DNA of 64,000 bases from Heliocidaris tuberculata (taxonomy: Eukaryota > Echinodermata > Echinoidea > Camarodonta > Echinometridae), in NCBI GenBank assembly GCA_025618425.1, contig CM046832.1:70725707-70789706 (forward strand), in the 5' to 3' direction. The translations under genes and the position numbers were made by a program. The notes beneath the pieces are model-generated. The model worked only from the letters and a program-made list of their open reading frames with translations, was not told the DNA's origin and searched no databases. Shown here piece by piece: positions 22,005 through 32,992 of the stretch (within the stretch, counting starts at the first letter, position 1; each line of letters begins with the position of its first letter).

Positions 22005-22209
22005 CAGTGTCCCCAAAAATTATCTGTACACTTTGAAAAAATTAAATAAAACAAAATGATGTGGGGTCACAATTTTAATTACCAGTTATATCAAATAGTA
22101 GGTAATGTCACTGTAACTTCAACACAAAATATCTGCAGTTTCGTCAGTCTCAGAAGTTCTGGGCCTCCATTTTGGAATTTCAGTGCCCAAAAAATATTTG
22201 TACACATGG
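22005..22209 (+). repeat. Left terminal inverted repeat of the Tc1 element
   Basis: The outer motif CAGTGTCCCCAAAAATTATC at 22005 and a related inner motif CAGTGCCCAAAAAATATTTG at 22181 are direct repeats about 176 bp apart. This is the IR/DR arrangement, as in Sleeping Beauty-type elements, in which each end has two transposase binding sites. The intervening DNA is more diverged from the right arm than the two motifs are. Confidence 0.85.
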
Positions 22210-22233
22210 AAAAATGTGTTTTTCAAGGAAGAT

Positions 22234-23256
22234 TTAGTATTTTGTTGGACCTCCTTTGGCTTTGATGACAGCCAGCAACCTCCTTGGCATACTGTCGACC
22301 AGTTTAGCACATGTTTCCTGCCCGATAGCATTCCATGTCCGCTGAAGCGTGTCCTTGAGTTGCTGCTTGTTGGAGGGTGGGTCATGAGGGCGTTGTCGCT
22401 CTAGTTCATCCTACATGTGCTCAATTGGATTTAAATCTGGGCTCTGAGGTGGCCATTCCAGCACCCGAACATGTTTCTGCTCCAAGAAGGCTTTAACACG
22501 CTTTGCTGTGTGCTTTGGATCGTTGTCATGTTGGAATGTAAATCGACGACCAGTCAGCCTTGAAGCAGATGGGAGCATCTTGGAGGCAAGAATAGTCTCG
22601 TAGACTTCAGCGTTTATGATGCCATCGATGAAATGAAGGTCTCCAACCCCACTGGCTGCCATACAACCCCAAACCATGACACTTCCTCCACCATGCTTCA
22701 CCGTTGGCTTCAAGCATGACTGACTAAAAGCTTCATGCTTGGAACGCCACACCCGGGCCCGTCCATCACATCCAAACATATTAAACTTGCTTTCATCTGA
22801 CCACAGAATGGAGTTCCAGAATTCTGCAGGCTTGTTTACATGTTCTTTCGCAAAAGCAAGACGCTTCCTTTTGTTTCTGTCACTTATATATGGTTTCTTC
22901 CTGGCAATTCTTCCACTTAGCCCAGTATCATTTAGCCTGTTACGGACACTTTGAGGGCACAGACTAGTTCCCGTAGCCTCTTGGACCTTGGATGCTATTT
23001 TCTTGGCTGACAATTTGCGATTTTTCATAGCCAACTGTCTTATGTATCTGTCTGTCCTGACTGTTGTCTTCGCCTTCCTTCCACGTCCTGGTGTATTGAC
23101 GACAGTGGCTGTCTTTCTGTACTTTTGGATGATGTACTGGACAGTTGTGTGCACCAGGTCCAGTCTGGAAGCAACTTTACGCACAGAAAGTCCCTGTTTA
23201 TAGAAGGATATCACCTTCTCTCTCAATGCTGTGGATATTTCACGAGTTTTCACCAT
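22234..23256 (-). pseudogene. Tc1-type DDE transposase, one premature stop
   Basis: The start is placed at the ATG at 23256 (MVKTREIS), the usual beginning of Tc1 proteins; the frame runs 48 codons further upstream but that part is not conserved-looking. Residues 1-110 form the paired-like helix-turn-helix region with an AT-hook-like GRGRK at 57-61. The catalytic domain has WSDES (Asp154), the glycine box HGGGSVMVWG (188-197), QHDNDPKH (Asp244) and SPDLNPIEH (Glu279), giving DD34E. A TAG at 22411-22413 falls where Tc1 proteins have Trp (PIEH-M-stop), and the frame continues intact for about 58 more codons to TAA at 22234. Total length with the lost tail, about 340 residues, matches the family. 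Confidence 0.93.
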
Positions 23257-23510
23257 GTTGCAAGCTTTACATCCCCCATACAACCTCTTCAAACCAATGA
23301 AGACAGCAGAATGCCACATGGTAGGCCAAGCCCAGTTCAGCATTCTCACCACCTTGTTGATTATGTAATACCCAGCTCTGTCTATGGTTGTATATACCAT
23401 TGAATTTCATGGCATTAACATAGGGAACTTCGTACAATGAATACATGCAATGTTATTCAAATTAGTTCTGTTGCTAGGCATTTTAAGCAGGTGTCTTCAC
23501 CAGCCAAAAC

Positions 23511-23713
23511 AAGTGTACAAATATTTTTTGGGCATTGAAAAATGAAAATAAGAGCCTGAGAACTTAAGGACTGACAGAACTGCAGCGATTTGGGGTTCAT
23601 GTGATAGAGGCATGACCTACCTTATAATATCAATGGGAATTCAAATTCTTCCCCCCTATCATTTTTTTTAATTTAATTTTTTCAAAGTGTACAAATAATT
23701 TTTGGGGACACTG
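23511..23713 (-). repeat. Right terminal inverted repeat of the Tc1 element
   Basis: Complement of the left arm: the inner motif (complement CAATGCCCAAAAAATATTTG) at 23511-23537 and the outer motif ending at 23713. The motifs match their left counterparts closely, while the spacer shows only moderate identity. Confidence 0.85.
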
Positions 23714-23715
23714 TA

Positions 23716-25281
23716 TAAAGGCTTGTTCACATATTATGCAGTTACCGCTGCATTTTTTTTCCTCCTGCATTTCTGCTCATGTTTAGGTTTCATGAAGGAG
23801 CATTAAGTAAGCATTAAGTAAGCATTAAGTAAGCATCAAGCATGGAGTTACTTTTCTTTTTCCTTGAAATACAAAAACGATTATGTGATTCATGTTTCAG
23901 CATGACTGAAAGTGGGCTTATACCATGATGTATCTTTCATGATAACGGAAATGAAAAGTTCTAAAAATAAGATAGACTCTGACTTAGATGATGTGAATAT
24001 AATTATTGTCTGCAAAGGGCCGAGATGTGAAATCCAGCTGGTGGCATAGTTACTTACACTATTCGCAGGTACTTCACTGCTGCTTTTCCTGCGTAAGCGA
24101 AAGTAATTATGCCATCTACGAGGACGCCCTTAATGATGCAAATAGCGCAGAAGTCAAGTGTTATTCATGTTTGCTCTTGAGTAAGCAGGCCAACAAGGTT
24201 TGTCATGCTGTTGAGCTCCAATAATATCTGATTGCTTTACTCTTGTGTTGCAGTGCTAAGGAGTAATTATGTAACATACACTTTTTTTAGGGTTTCTGAA
24301 TGTAAGGGGGAATTACCAGTTTATATTTGACTTGTTCAACTAAATCAGAGTCAAGTTAAATCATTTTTATTCCCATTTGAATTTTGAACAAAACAAGTTT
24401 CGGAAGTTAATCACAATAGATGATATCTTGTCAGCTTTGAGCATTAGTCTTGCAGGACATCAGAATTAATAGATTTCAGATAACCCAGTCATTCTTGAAA
24501 TGATATCTATAAAATAAATCACTTATGGAGTAAAACTTGTCAGAATGACAGATCATTTATATCTTTGTGAGTTAGATCAAGTACGAAATATTCCTAGAAG
24601 TCAGTTAAGCCATCTGTGACAATCTTCTACAGTTAGTGCTTCACAGTGTTTGTATCTTCTTGGAAGCAAAATGCTCAAAGATTGCAGTCCTTCATGAATC
24701 AAGCATCACCCAGCCCCTCTTGAATGTTAATATATCTCCTGCCTATATTAATGGCATTCATGTGTCCTACCATCAAGTGGGTACAGGCTTCTTTGACAAG
24801 AGCCTGTTTATCACGCTCTCATTTTGAGAAACTTGTGAAAACAAAGACAATGTGGAGAAAATTATGGAAAGTTTTTTGTTTGACAATGGTTCTGTTTTAA
24901 TTTTTGGTAGACTGACAAATCAGTTCAATTATCTTTATATTGATTAATATTTTTGGCTAGCTGGATGAATGCAAGACTCTTGCAGTCTATAGGTATAATG
25001 CCTACTATAAAGACGCTGTGCAGATCTATAGATCTACTGGTGTATTTTATCTCTCTGTTTAATTGTTTATCATATATTGGATCAATTTTCTCTTGGTCTT
25101 TAATAGCCTCCCACTAATTGAAAATGGGAATATTCAACTGGTGCCATTTATAACTGTCATAGTACCCTGCTGTCCTCTCTCCAAATATTTGCTTCTGTTC
25201 TATTCTGCTTTCATCCTGTATACAAAAGTTGATTCCCTTGAGCTTCCATTTTCCTGCAACACCAACCCACCCCTTCCAATC
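23716..25281. other. Unique sequence with a short hairpin and an 11-bp triplet repeat
   Basis: An 11-bp unit (AGCATTAAGTA) is repeated three times near 23801-23835. At 24041-24115, GGCATAGTTACTT...CGCAG pairs with a complementary arm across a 20-bp loop. The surrounding 72-codon frame (24006-24224) is not recognisable. Otherwise nothing was seen. Confidence 0.5.
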
Positions 25282-25284
25282 TAT

Positions 25285-25800
25285 GACCCCGTTCTCATTA
25301 CAAGGGATAGAGCGATGTAGCGCGCTAGATCGCGCCACCTCTATGGTGAGAACGCGGCGACGTCATCCCGGCGCGATCCAGGGCGATCCACAGCGATTCC
25401 AAACCGGACCACCTCTGGGGGGTGGTCTACGAGAGATAGCGCGATCTAGCGCGCGCTAGATCGATCTCTCTTTTGTAGTGAGAACAGGAAGATGCGAAGT
25501 ACTCTGGAAGTACGACCCAGGAAGTGTTTACAATCTAAGGATACAGCTCGCATATAGCGCACAGTATACAGTCGGTTTAGATCGCTAGCGTTAAGCCGAA
25601 TCAAATTACGCGCGAAAACATTGACCCCATTACGTCAGATGTCATGGCAACAAGAACCCGAAAAAGAGAAGTGCGACGATAGATCGCGCTACCCTCTGCA
25701 GGTGTGAACCCGTGGCGTGCCAGCAGCGTGCCAGTGGACCGCCCTGGCGCGCTCCACGATGGAGCGATCCACTTTCCAATCTCGTAATGAGAACGGGGTC
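25285..25800 (+). mobile_element. GACCCCGTTCTCATTAC-family MITE, long copy
   Basis: Termini GACCCCGTTCTCATTAC are inverted almost perfectly and flanked by TAT at 25282-25284 and 25801-25803. It is markedly GC/CpG-rich, with many GATCTAGCGCG motifs and a perfect 22-bp palindrome centred near 25452. It shares its outer portions with 14490-14809 but has about 200 bp of extra interior. No coding capacity is seen. Confidence 0.85.
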
Positions 25801-25803
25801 TAT

Positions 25804-28073
25804 GTCGTCCTTGTTGCTACTTCGTCACCCATGTAGTTGTTGTCATGCAGTCCTTTTCAGTACATCTTCAGCCATCTCTCCTTGGGTGCCAGTATGTCTC
25901 ATCATGGAGCTGCTTCCTCACAAGAATTTAGAGTGTAAACAGTTTCTATCTCTGTATCCTTACTAATGATCTGAAAGACACTTGAAATTCACCATGAAGG
26001 CATCTTAAAGGTAGTGTCGCTGATTTACTCTTGGTTTTTGCGATAGCCCGTGATGTTTTAAAGGGGCACTGTGGAAATTGTGCTGTGAATACTCTTGACT
26101 TAATTTTAGGAGGTTTAAATTCCAGCTTGGTGCTTATGCATTTATGCAAGGTAATTTATTGAAAGTTGTTTCTCTGCACCCATGCAGAGTTGATGGATAC
26201 ATGTCTTGGTACGGTTTTATTACTTGTTAAAACCATGGTAATAACCTCATAATAAAATGTGGATGTTAAAGAGCACTTGTCCAGAAAGGCTGTATAGATT
26301 GCAAATGATTATGACAGTTTAATATGCTCCTATGCAAATGAGGTTTTTATTCTCTATTTATCATTATTGTTTTTTTAGTATTTCAAATTGATTCCACTAC
26401 CTTTAAGTGGTTGGGAAGACTGAGTTTGGAAAGTAAGGTGCTTGAGATTGGAGATGAATTTTTAAGGGCATGGAAACGAGTTGGGAGAAATTATGAAATG
26501 AGACATAATCAAGGAAATGATGAAATCTAACCTAATGTTTACCAATGAATGTGATAGCTGTTTACAATGTAGTCCCTGTCGCTATCACTAAACTCACAAA
26601 CTTACTTTAAGCCAGAAACTGTTAATATATCTCTACTTCTATTAAGTAGTATTCCTTGAATGGAATCTAATAAAGAGGATGTTTGCTATTAGACTACAGT
26701 TTGAAGTACGTGCCATTGTATTAAACCAGTTTCTATTTCTGTCCACAATAGAAGTAGGAAAGCCTCAGACTACATTTGTAATTAGCACACACTCCATCAT
26801 CTAACACATTGGTTTTAAAGGAGAGTGAAGCAATTAGTGAAACTGAAAATTATCATCCTTCCTGCATCCATTTATTTTGGGGCATATCCAGGATATTCTA
26901 TTTTTTACCTGGAGAAGAATTTTGATAGAAGTAACTCTCTCCTTTTTTAAGAGCATTTGACATGACTTTCATACTGTAGCAATGGAAAAAAAATGCCCAT
27001 TTGTTGAGTATCTATCTTTAGAACATATTATTTATCCATATCTAATTGGAAATGATCTATTACAATAATCAAATTATTTATACCTAAAAACCATTATTAA
27101 CTGTTCCAATTCATCACTGAAAGCTTTATAAATTTGAGTGATATTGCATGCAGAGGAAATGATTTGGAACATCTCTGGACTAAGATAGTGTAGTATTAAT
27201 TTCTGTGAGATTAATATACATTCTTATGATATCTACATGTATTCTTCATAACTAACCGTAACAAATCCTGCACCTCACATGATTACATCCCCTATAAAGT
27301 ACTTGGTTTAGGAGGCATTCAGACTGATATTTGAATGTGCGATGGGTAGTAATCTGTCAAGCGCCGACTGCTAATAACTATCCAAACAGGATCTGTCATG
27401 CAACGTTCATTAGCATTAAGCATAGAAGCATGGTTAGGGGGAAGGGTAAACGTAGACGGTCGCCTGTCTGAATGTGACCATCATACCGATGAAGGCTTCA
27501 AAAACAGGATGAAAAGGGACCAAAGAATCCTCAGATGAGTCATGTATTGATCCAACTAACTGGCGACTGTTACCGATCATCAGAAGAGAAAACATAGATT
27601 TACTATTGCAGTTGGGATATTTATTCCTTTTGCATCGTTTGGAGAGATGCATTTCAGTATCTATTAGAACGGCTGTACATGTACTTGAGAACATTAGAGA
27701 GAGTGAAGGACTGAGAGAGAGAGAGAGAGAGAGAGAGATGATGAGGAGGGAGGGGGGTGGTTGGTGCGGGAGATCCAGAGAAGTAGGCCTACAGGATTAT
27801 GTCTCTATTTGTCTTTCTGTCTGCTTATGCTCACAATTGAATGAATAATGTATTTTGAAGTCTATTGCATGCATGCAAGTATATTTTCTACATTTAGCCT
27901 TCGTGTGTGCATCATATATGATTTGCCAAAATAATAGGCTTGATTTTTTGATTCACTAATTCTTAATTAATTTTCCATCATTGAATAAAATTCAGTTTAT
28001 CCTTCTATTCCTGTCCACTCTACTGCATATGATTCCATTAGGTTCTATTCAAGTTAATTTCTTTGCAAGTCCA
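25804..28073. other. Unique AT-rich sequence
   Basis: No gene was recognised. A possible 41-nt exon at 26110-26150 (acceptor TTAATTTTAG, donor GCAAG/GTAATT) is too short to support. A (GA)n run lies at 27712-27738. Confidence 0.5.
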
Positions 28074-28459
28074 TTAAAGGGAAGCTTGAGTTCTGGGAAA
28101 GGTAAAATATAATTTGTGAGCTTTCTCATTCTTATTATGTTAGTTTGGAAGGTTAGCATAGTAGATATGTCCCCTGAAAAGGATTGCTCTTCAAATTCAC
28201 TCACATTCAAAATATGACAAGAAACAGTTGGAAATGTTCAGGCCGAACATTTGTGTGTAGTCCTATATACATATTTCTGTGTGCAGTGCATGTGAATCTC
28301 AGCAGGATTGAGTTAATTTCTTATCATTTTGGTGATTTCAAAACCTTACAGCACACACCAATTCTTATGTGCTATATAATCAACCTTTCCCAATTGCTTT
28401 GAGACAGTTTCTTTTACAATTCAATATCATGACCAGAACTCAACTTTATCTTTAAATCA
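28074..28459 (+). repeat. Dispersed repeat, copy B (pair with 5517-5901)
   Basis: Begins TTAAAGGGAAGCTTGAG and is collinear with 5517-5901, including TGTCCCCTGAAAAGGATTGC and the CATGACCAGAACTCA block near the end. Both copies have nearly equal length (385-386 bp), arguing for a defined element and not a random segmental duplication. Confidence 0.75.
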
Positions 28460-30362
28460 AAGACAATGGTTTTAGTTCAATACCTTTCATTTTGATGCGA
28501 TAGCTTTCAAACTTTCAGTTCAGTATATATCACTTCACTTCAGATAAATTTTGCTGATAAAGTTGAAATTCGAACGTCAAGAGTGCAACTGTTTGCTCTA
28601 TTAGAATAATAGCAAATTTGGAATCATTTTAAGCAAAACATTTTAAACTTTCAAAAACTGTCCGAAGTTTTGTGAAAAACATGATTTATTTTACGTAGTT
28701 ACAGTCATTTCATCAAAAAGCGCTATTTTCGATGTTCATTTCCTGTGTTAGACTTTTCCATATGCAAAGCACCTCTTTTTACCTTTCATATATAGAGTTT
28801 TACAGGTAAATTGAACTGTACATGTATGTTACCTGAGTAAGATGGTGACAATGCATTTCAGCAGAAACATTCATAGAAAGTAGGTCTTTGCAGAGTAATA
28901 TAGGTTCTTTAACTCTGCACCAATCTCCATTTCCACACATACATGAAACATTATCCACTGAGAGTAATCGGCTTATTGAAAGCCCCATTCTTTTATTCAT
29001 AGCCAAGAGCTGCAGGTCATAAACTGAATGCTTGGTTTGTTGGAGACCCTGGCAGGGTTATGGTACAGGATTTATGGGGTAAAACTTGAACCTTGGAGGG
29101 GCCCCCCAATTTGAGGGGGGTTGGCATCATAAATATTTTAATCTTGCAGGAATCGGGTTTGGGGAGCTTGATGGGTTTGCTGCTGTGGCCAAAGCGAGGG
29201 AGCTGATGATGTTGGGGATTGGGTCAAGGGAGAAAGGAAGAGGAGTGATGTATTGAGTTGGAAGAGCCAGGTTTGACTTTCACCATGATCAAATTGAGTT
29301 GTAATTGTCAGCCCCCGCCGAGACAGATTGATGAAATCCAATTGAAAAAAAGAGAAGGGTATCCTAATTCTTATTTCTGAAGTGACTTCAATTTGGTGGT
29401 AGACACTCCACTTTTTTATTGAGCTAATGGTTGAATAATTTATGGTACAATTGTTGTAGGTTACCTTTCATCCTTTTCGTTCAGATTTTCTGTTCAGTTT
29501 TGTAAGTTTTTTTGAAATTTGAGCAAGATATGTTGAAACTTTGTTTAGGGTAAAAGCTATCTTCCATGTTTAGAGTTATTTACAGTTTAGAGTTGTGCAT
29601 TGCTAAGGAGGTACAGTTAAGTTGATGAAGCTTTAGCAGAGCAAAAACCACAATTAATGAAGCTGTTATTTTATGCTGTGACAAACGAATTACGTCAATT
29701 CAAATACTGGATATACTCCAGTAGACCAGTTCCTCACCATATTGTGAGATGGATATGGTAGAAATGTATAAGTACAACTCAATTACATTATAACTGTTCT
29801 TCTAATCTCCTTCTGATGTTTATCTTTCTGTATTCAGGAAGAGGGGCTATCATTATCTTATTTGTAATGTGATAAGGTTGTGTATTTGATTGATCCCGCA
29901 TAGCAAAGGTCATTAATTGTACAGGTATCATATATGGAGGTTACTAATGGCCCAAGTTCACATGTTAGGGATACAGGCAGGTCATCTTCATGCTTGTAGT
30001 CTGCAGGCAAAAAACCCTTGCAATCATAACATTGGGTCTTGTTTGTAAATCTTGTTAGTCATAAAATATTGCAGGTGAACTACCAAGGCACTGTAGGTGA
30101 TGTAATTTTCCTAGGACTGCAAAATTGCACATTCATGAATTTTGGATCAGGTAATCTTTTTGAAATATATTTTAATAATTTCTAGATTAGCCTAAGCTCT
30201 CTGTAGGCCTATATAGTCATTGCTATTATGAACTTTGTTTTATTAGTGGGTTCATGGATTCTCTTTTGTATTATGTCATCTCTACCCACTGCATGTACAT
30301 GAATATGAAAAATACATATTACAACTTCTTGACTGATGTCATGACAACCAAATTAGCACTGC
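28460..30362. other. Unique AT-rich sequence, nothing recognised
   Basis: Only short open frames without protein-like features. A C/G-run palindromic patch occurs at about 29097-29120. Confidence 0.5.
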
Positions 30363-30912
30363 TTAACCCTCTTCCAAATCATTGCTCTTGTCATCCATGG
30401 CATCACTGCTCTCCCCCTCCCCATCCTCCTGTTCTCTGGAGACATCTTGTTCCCATTCTCTGCAGGTCAAGTCTAACATCAGTTCCATCCCAGAATCCTT
30501 GGTGACGATGTACACCTCCGGGCCTATCACCTTGACTTCATTAACCTCCACCTTTCATCTGATGAGAGACTCGGGAGCCCACGCAACGAAGCAGCTTCTG
30601 GATATACCAAAAGGCCAAATGTCCACTAGGAATAGTCTGGTCTGTGCTGCCCACGGCTAATGGGCCAATATGATGTTATCTGCTGAAGGTTCCTATTTTG
30701 ATGTTGATGGCTGGCTGCACTGCTGATTTGTTCAGTTGGTGTCCATGAATCTTGCTCATTTTGGAATGCATCGCAGAGTCTGATAGAATCGTAGTGCTGC
30801 TGTAATCAGACCGATTATCATCTAGGACATGCAATTTGGAGCATTTTCTGGCCATGACATTTTGAGCTTGTGTGGAGAAGCTCACTGTATGTGACAATTT
30901 TGGTAATTGCAC
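30363..30912 (-). pseudogene. Unidentified coding-like fossil or exon fragments
   Basis: Three consecutive minus-strand segments have protein-like composition. Segment one (30912-30676) includes HVLDDNRSDYSSTT. After a single TAA the same frame continues (30675-30541) with SGHLAFWYIQKLL. An overlapping frame (30551-30363) reads VKVIGPEVYIVTKDSGMEL and ends in an acidic tail (EQEDGEGESSDAMDD) before a stop. The arrangement, one in-frame stop and then one frame change, is what a decayed coding sequence gives. No family is recognised; chance open frames or separate exons are alternatives. The start is not defined. Confidence 0.22.
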
Positions 30913-30936
30913 TTGCTGCTGTTCTTCTCATTGCAG

Positions 30937-31632
30937 ATGAAGACTGAAAATGTCTACCATCCATCACACTTCATCACCCATCCATGAATTTGATAAAAAG
31001 CATCCGTTCAAAGTAATAACCCTAAAATCAGCCTTAATTAATGACTTCTCACAACATCCCTCCAATGTAATGCTGCCTTTTTGTCCTAGAAGCTACTAAA
31101 CCAAGAGAAACCGGGAACCATTGCAGAATGTAGAATTGGGCATGCGTCCACACTTAATGCCATCATAATGCTTTACTGTTGATCAGGTTTTACATTTTTA
31201 TGAGAGATTGCATTTGCAGCCACCATGAATAATATGTGATCTACAGAGAGGTTAAAGAGGTAGAATTTAATGTGACAGAGAAATGTGAGATAAGTGAGAT
31301 GAAATCTGTCAGGGGTATGTTGGAGAGACATTTATGCTTTCTTTTATGCAATCCTGCATGGGTTTTTTTTTTTTTTGGGGGGGGGGGGGACTGGAGCAAC
31401 AAAATGAAGTGATCTTTGACCTCAATTTGCTGCATGATTGCAAAGCAACATGATTTTGCCTGCCACTGCCAAGTCCAAAGAGATAAGGAGTGGTGTACTA
31501 TTTTGTAGGAATTTCATTCATGAACCTTCATATCATGACCACAGCATGCCTAGTGTTTAAGTTCTCATGGTATGGAAATATTCTGATGTTGGTACATGGA
31601 ATATATGGGGTTTGATAGCCTTTGATACACAG
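30937..31632. other. Unique sequence, poly-T/G run
   Basis: Contains a T-run plus G-run at about 31364-31391. Nothing else was recognised. A good acceptor-like tract (TTCTTCTCATTGCAG) ends at 30936 on the plus strand but no supported exon follows. Confidence 0.45.
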
Positions 31633-32081
31633 GTATTTGATTAGCCTATCCGATATGCGTCAGGCTTTTTGGCAAGTATACTGTATACTAATCACGTTAT
31701 GGAGACGGACAATCGGCGAGGGCGTCAGCCCGAGCGCCTATCATCACTGGTGAATACGAAAAGTTAATTTTCTTTTATTTACATTGTTTCGTTCGTAGAA
31801 AATCTATGAACCCCCTGCGAAGCTCTTCATGAATATTTATGTAACATGGACCAAAATAGGCCAATGAGCGATAAGGCCGCAACGTCATGGGCTCCTGAAT
31901 ATTAATGATCATATGTTTATTGACGTCTAGAAAATGGCATTCGCGAGAGATTACGAACCAAAAACAAATTATTGACAGTTTGAAATATTCGGCACAGAGG
32001 CTAAAATTAAGGTCTTGAAACCCACAAGCTGCATTAGCTTATCGTGAAATGAGCGACAGATGTATGAAACGGAGCTGTAGC

Positions 32082-32329
32082 CACTGGGTGAATTCAAGTT
32101 CGGTGTTGAATGCTGGTGTTGGTGTTGGGGCAAAACTAGCACCAGCCACAACACCGAACCTGAAATGAAGCTGGTGCTGGGATTGACTTGACTAGGTGTT
32201 GAACTATCAATAATATGATTGGTATTATTTTTATAAACCCTAATTCGGTGTTGGGGCTAGAATCAGCAGCCCAATTCACGCTCTCAACACCAACACTAAC
32301 ACCAACACCGAACTTGAAATCACCCACTG
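32082..32329. mobile_element. CAGTGGGTGATTTCA-family MITE nested in the Mutator-like element
   Basis: Left CACTGGGTGAATTCAAG and right (complement CAGTGGGTGATTTCAAG) are inverted for ~27 bp, followed inward by GTTCGGTGTTGG motifs that also occur internally in both orientations. A related, more diverged copy is at 19625-19920. Target duplication is not evident. Confidence 0.65.
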
Positions 32330-32344
32330 TATATGGCTGGAGAT

Positions 32345-32475
32345 GGTGCAAATCGAGTACCAGAGATGGGACCAGTTGTAGCGGTTCCTGCAGCCAGGCC
32401 TGCCCCGGGAGCTACATGCTGACCACTCTGTCCAAGTTCATGGGGTCGGAGGGAAACATCGACAACAGAGTAGGT
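32345..32475. other. GC-rich segment inside the Mutator-like element, possible captured sequence
   Basis: This ~130-bp block (for example CCAGGCCTGCCCCGGGAGC) is much richer in GC than the flanking AT-rich DNA. The minus strand is open across it, with a Gly/Ala/Pro-rich reading (HVAPGAGLAAGTATTGP). Mutator-like elements are known to capture host fragments, so this could be cargo. I cannot identify a source gene. Confidence 0.25.
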
Positions 32476-32992
32476 AGAAGATGTAAGATAAAAAAAAAAA
32501 AAATTATTCGATTGAAGTGGTATTGTCAACAAATAATCGAAATTAAAATATATTTTATTTAATGCTGAGAATAATAAGAATTTAAAAGAAATAAAATTTA
32601 TAAATTTACATACCGGTATTCATTCTCCTAAATCTACCCATATAAACATGGATTCGTCCAAAAATATCAGAACTTGCAGATGATATTTGATTGGTTTAAT
32701 AAAAGAGGTCGATCACCAAATAAGGCTAGTCTTATGAATTATGCATGAAATACACTCGTCACACATACGATAAACATATATGAATAATGATGAGTTCACC
32801 AGTGATGATGGTGCTTGGGCTGACGCCCTCGCCGATTGTCTGTCTCCATAACGCGATTAGTATACTTGCCAGAAAGCCCGACGCATATCGGATAGGCTAG
32901 TATTTGATACACAGGGTCCTTAAACAGGCTATAGGCTTCAAGCATACACTTCATAGTAAAAGGAAAATTTCTTTAAAAGTAAGCCTTAAAAT

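Larger units (their letters stand above)
22005..23713 (-). mobile_element. Complete Tc1-like transposon with IR/DR ends
   Basis: It is flanked by TA at 22003-22004 and 23714-23715. Outer termini CAGTGTCCCCAAAAATTAT are inverted with one mismatch over the first 30 bp. It carries a minus-strand transposase with the Tc1 DD34E pattern and the typical ~1.7-kb length. The element is complete in structure but its transposase is interrupted by a stop, so this copy is probably inactive while its ends could still be recognised in trans. The well-preserved ends suggest fairly recent insertion. Confidence 0.95.
31642..32899. mobile_element. Mutator-like non-autonomous element with 9-bp target duplication
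   Basis: Inverted ends start TAGCCTATCCGATATGCGTC and stay alignable for about 110 bp, differing by a few substitutions and an 8-bp indel (left arm 31642-31753, right arm 32789-32899). GTATTTGAT flanks both sides (31633-31641, 32900-32908). Long inverted repeats with a 9-bp duplication are typical of Mutator-like elements. The interior contains another repeat (32082-32329) and a GC-rich 130-bp segment (32345-32475) unlike its surroundings. No transposase domain is visible. Confidence 0.8.

Noticed and set aside
22739..23403. Three plus-strand frames of 71-92 codons
   Set aside because: Antisense shadows of the Tc1 transposase.
24006..24224. 72-codon Cys-rich frame as a possible zinc-binding protein
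   Set aside because: Cys spacing matches no known finger and part of the frame is explained by the 24041-24115 hairpin.
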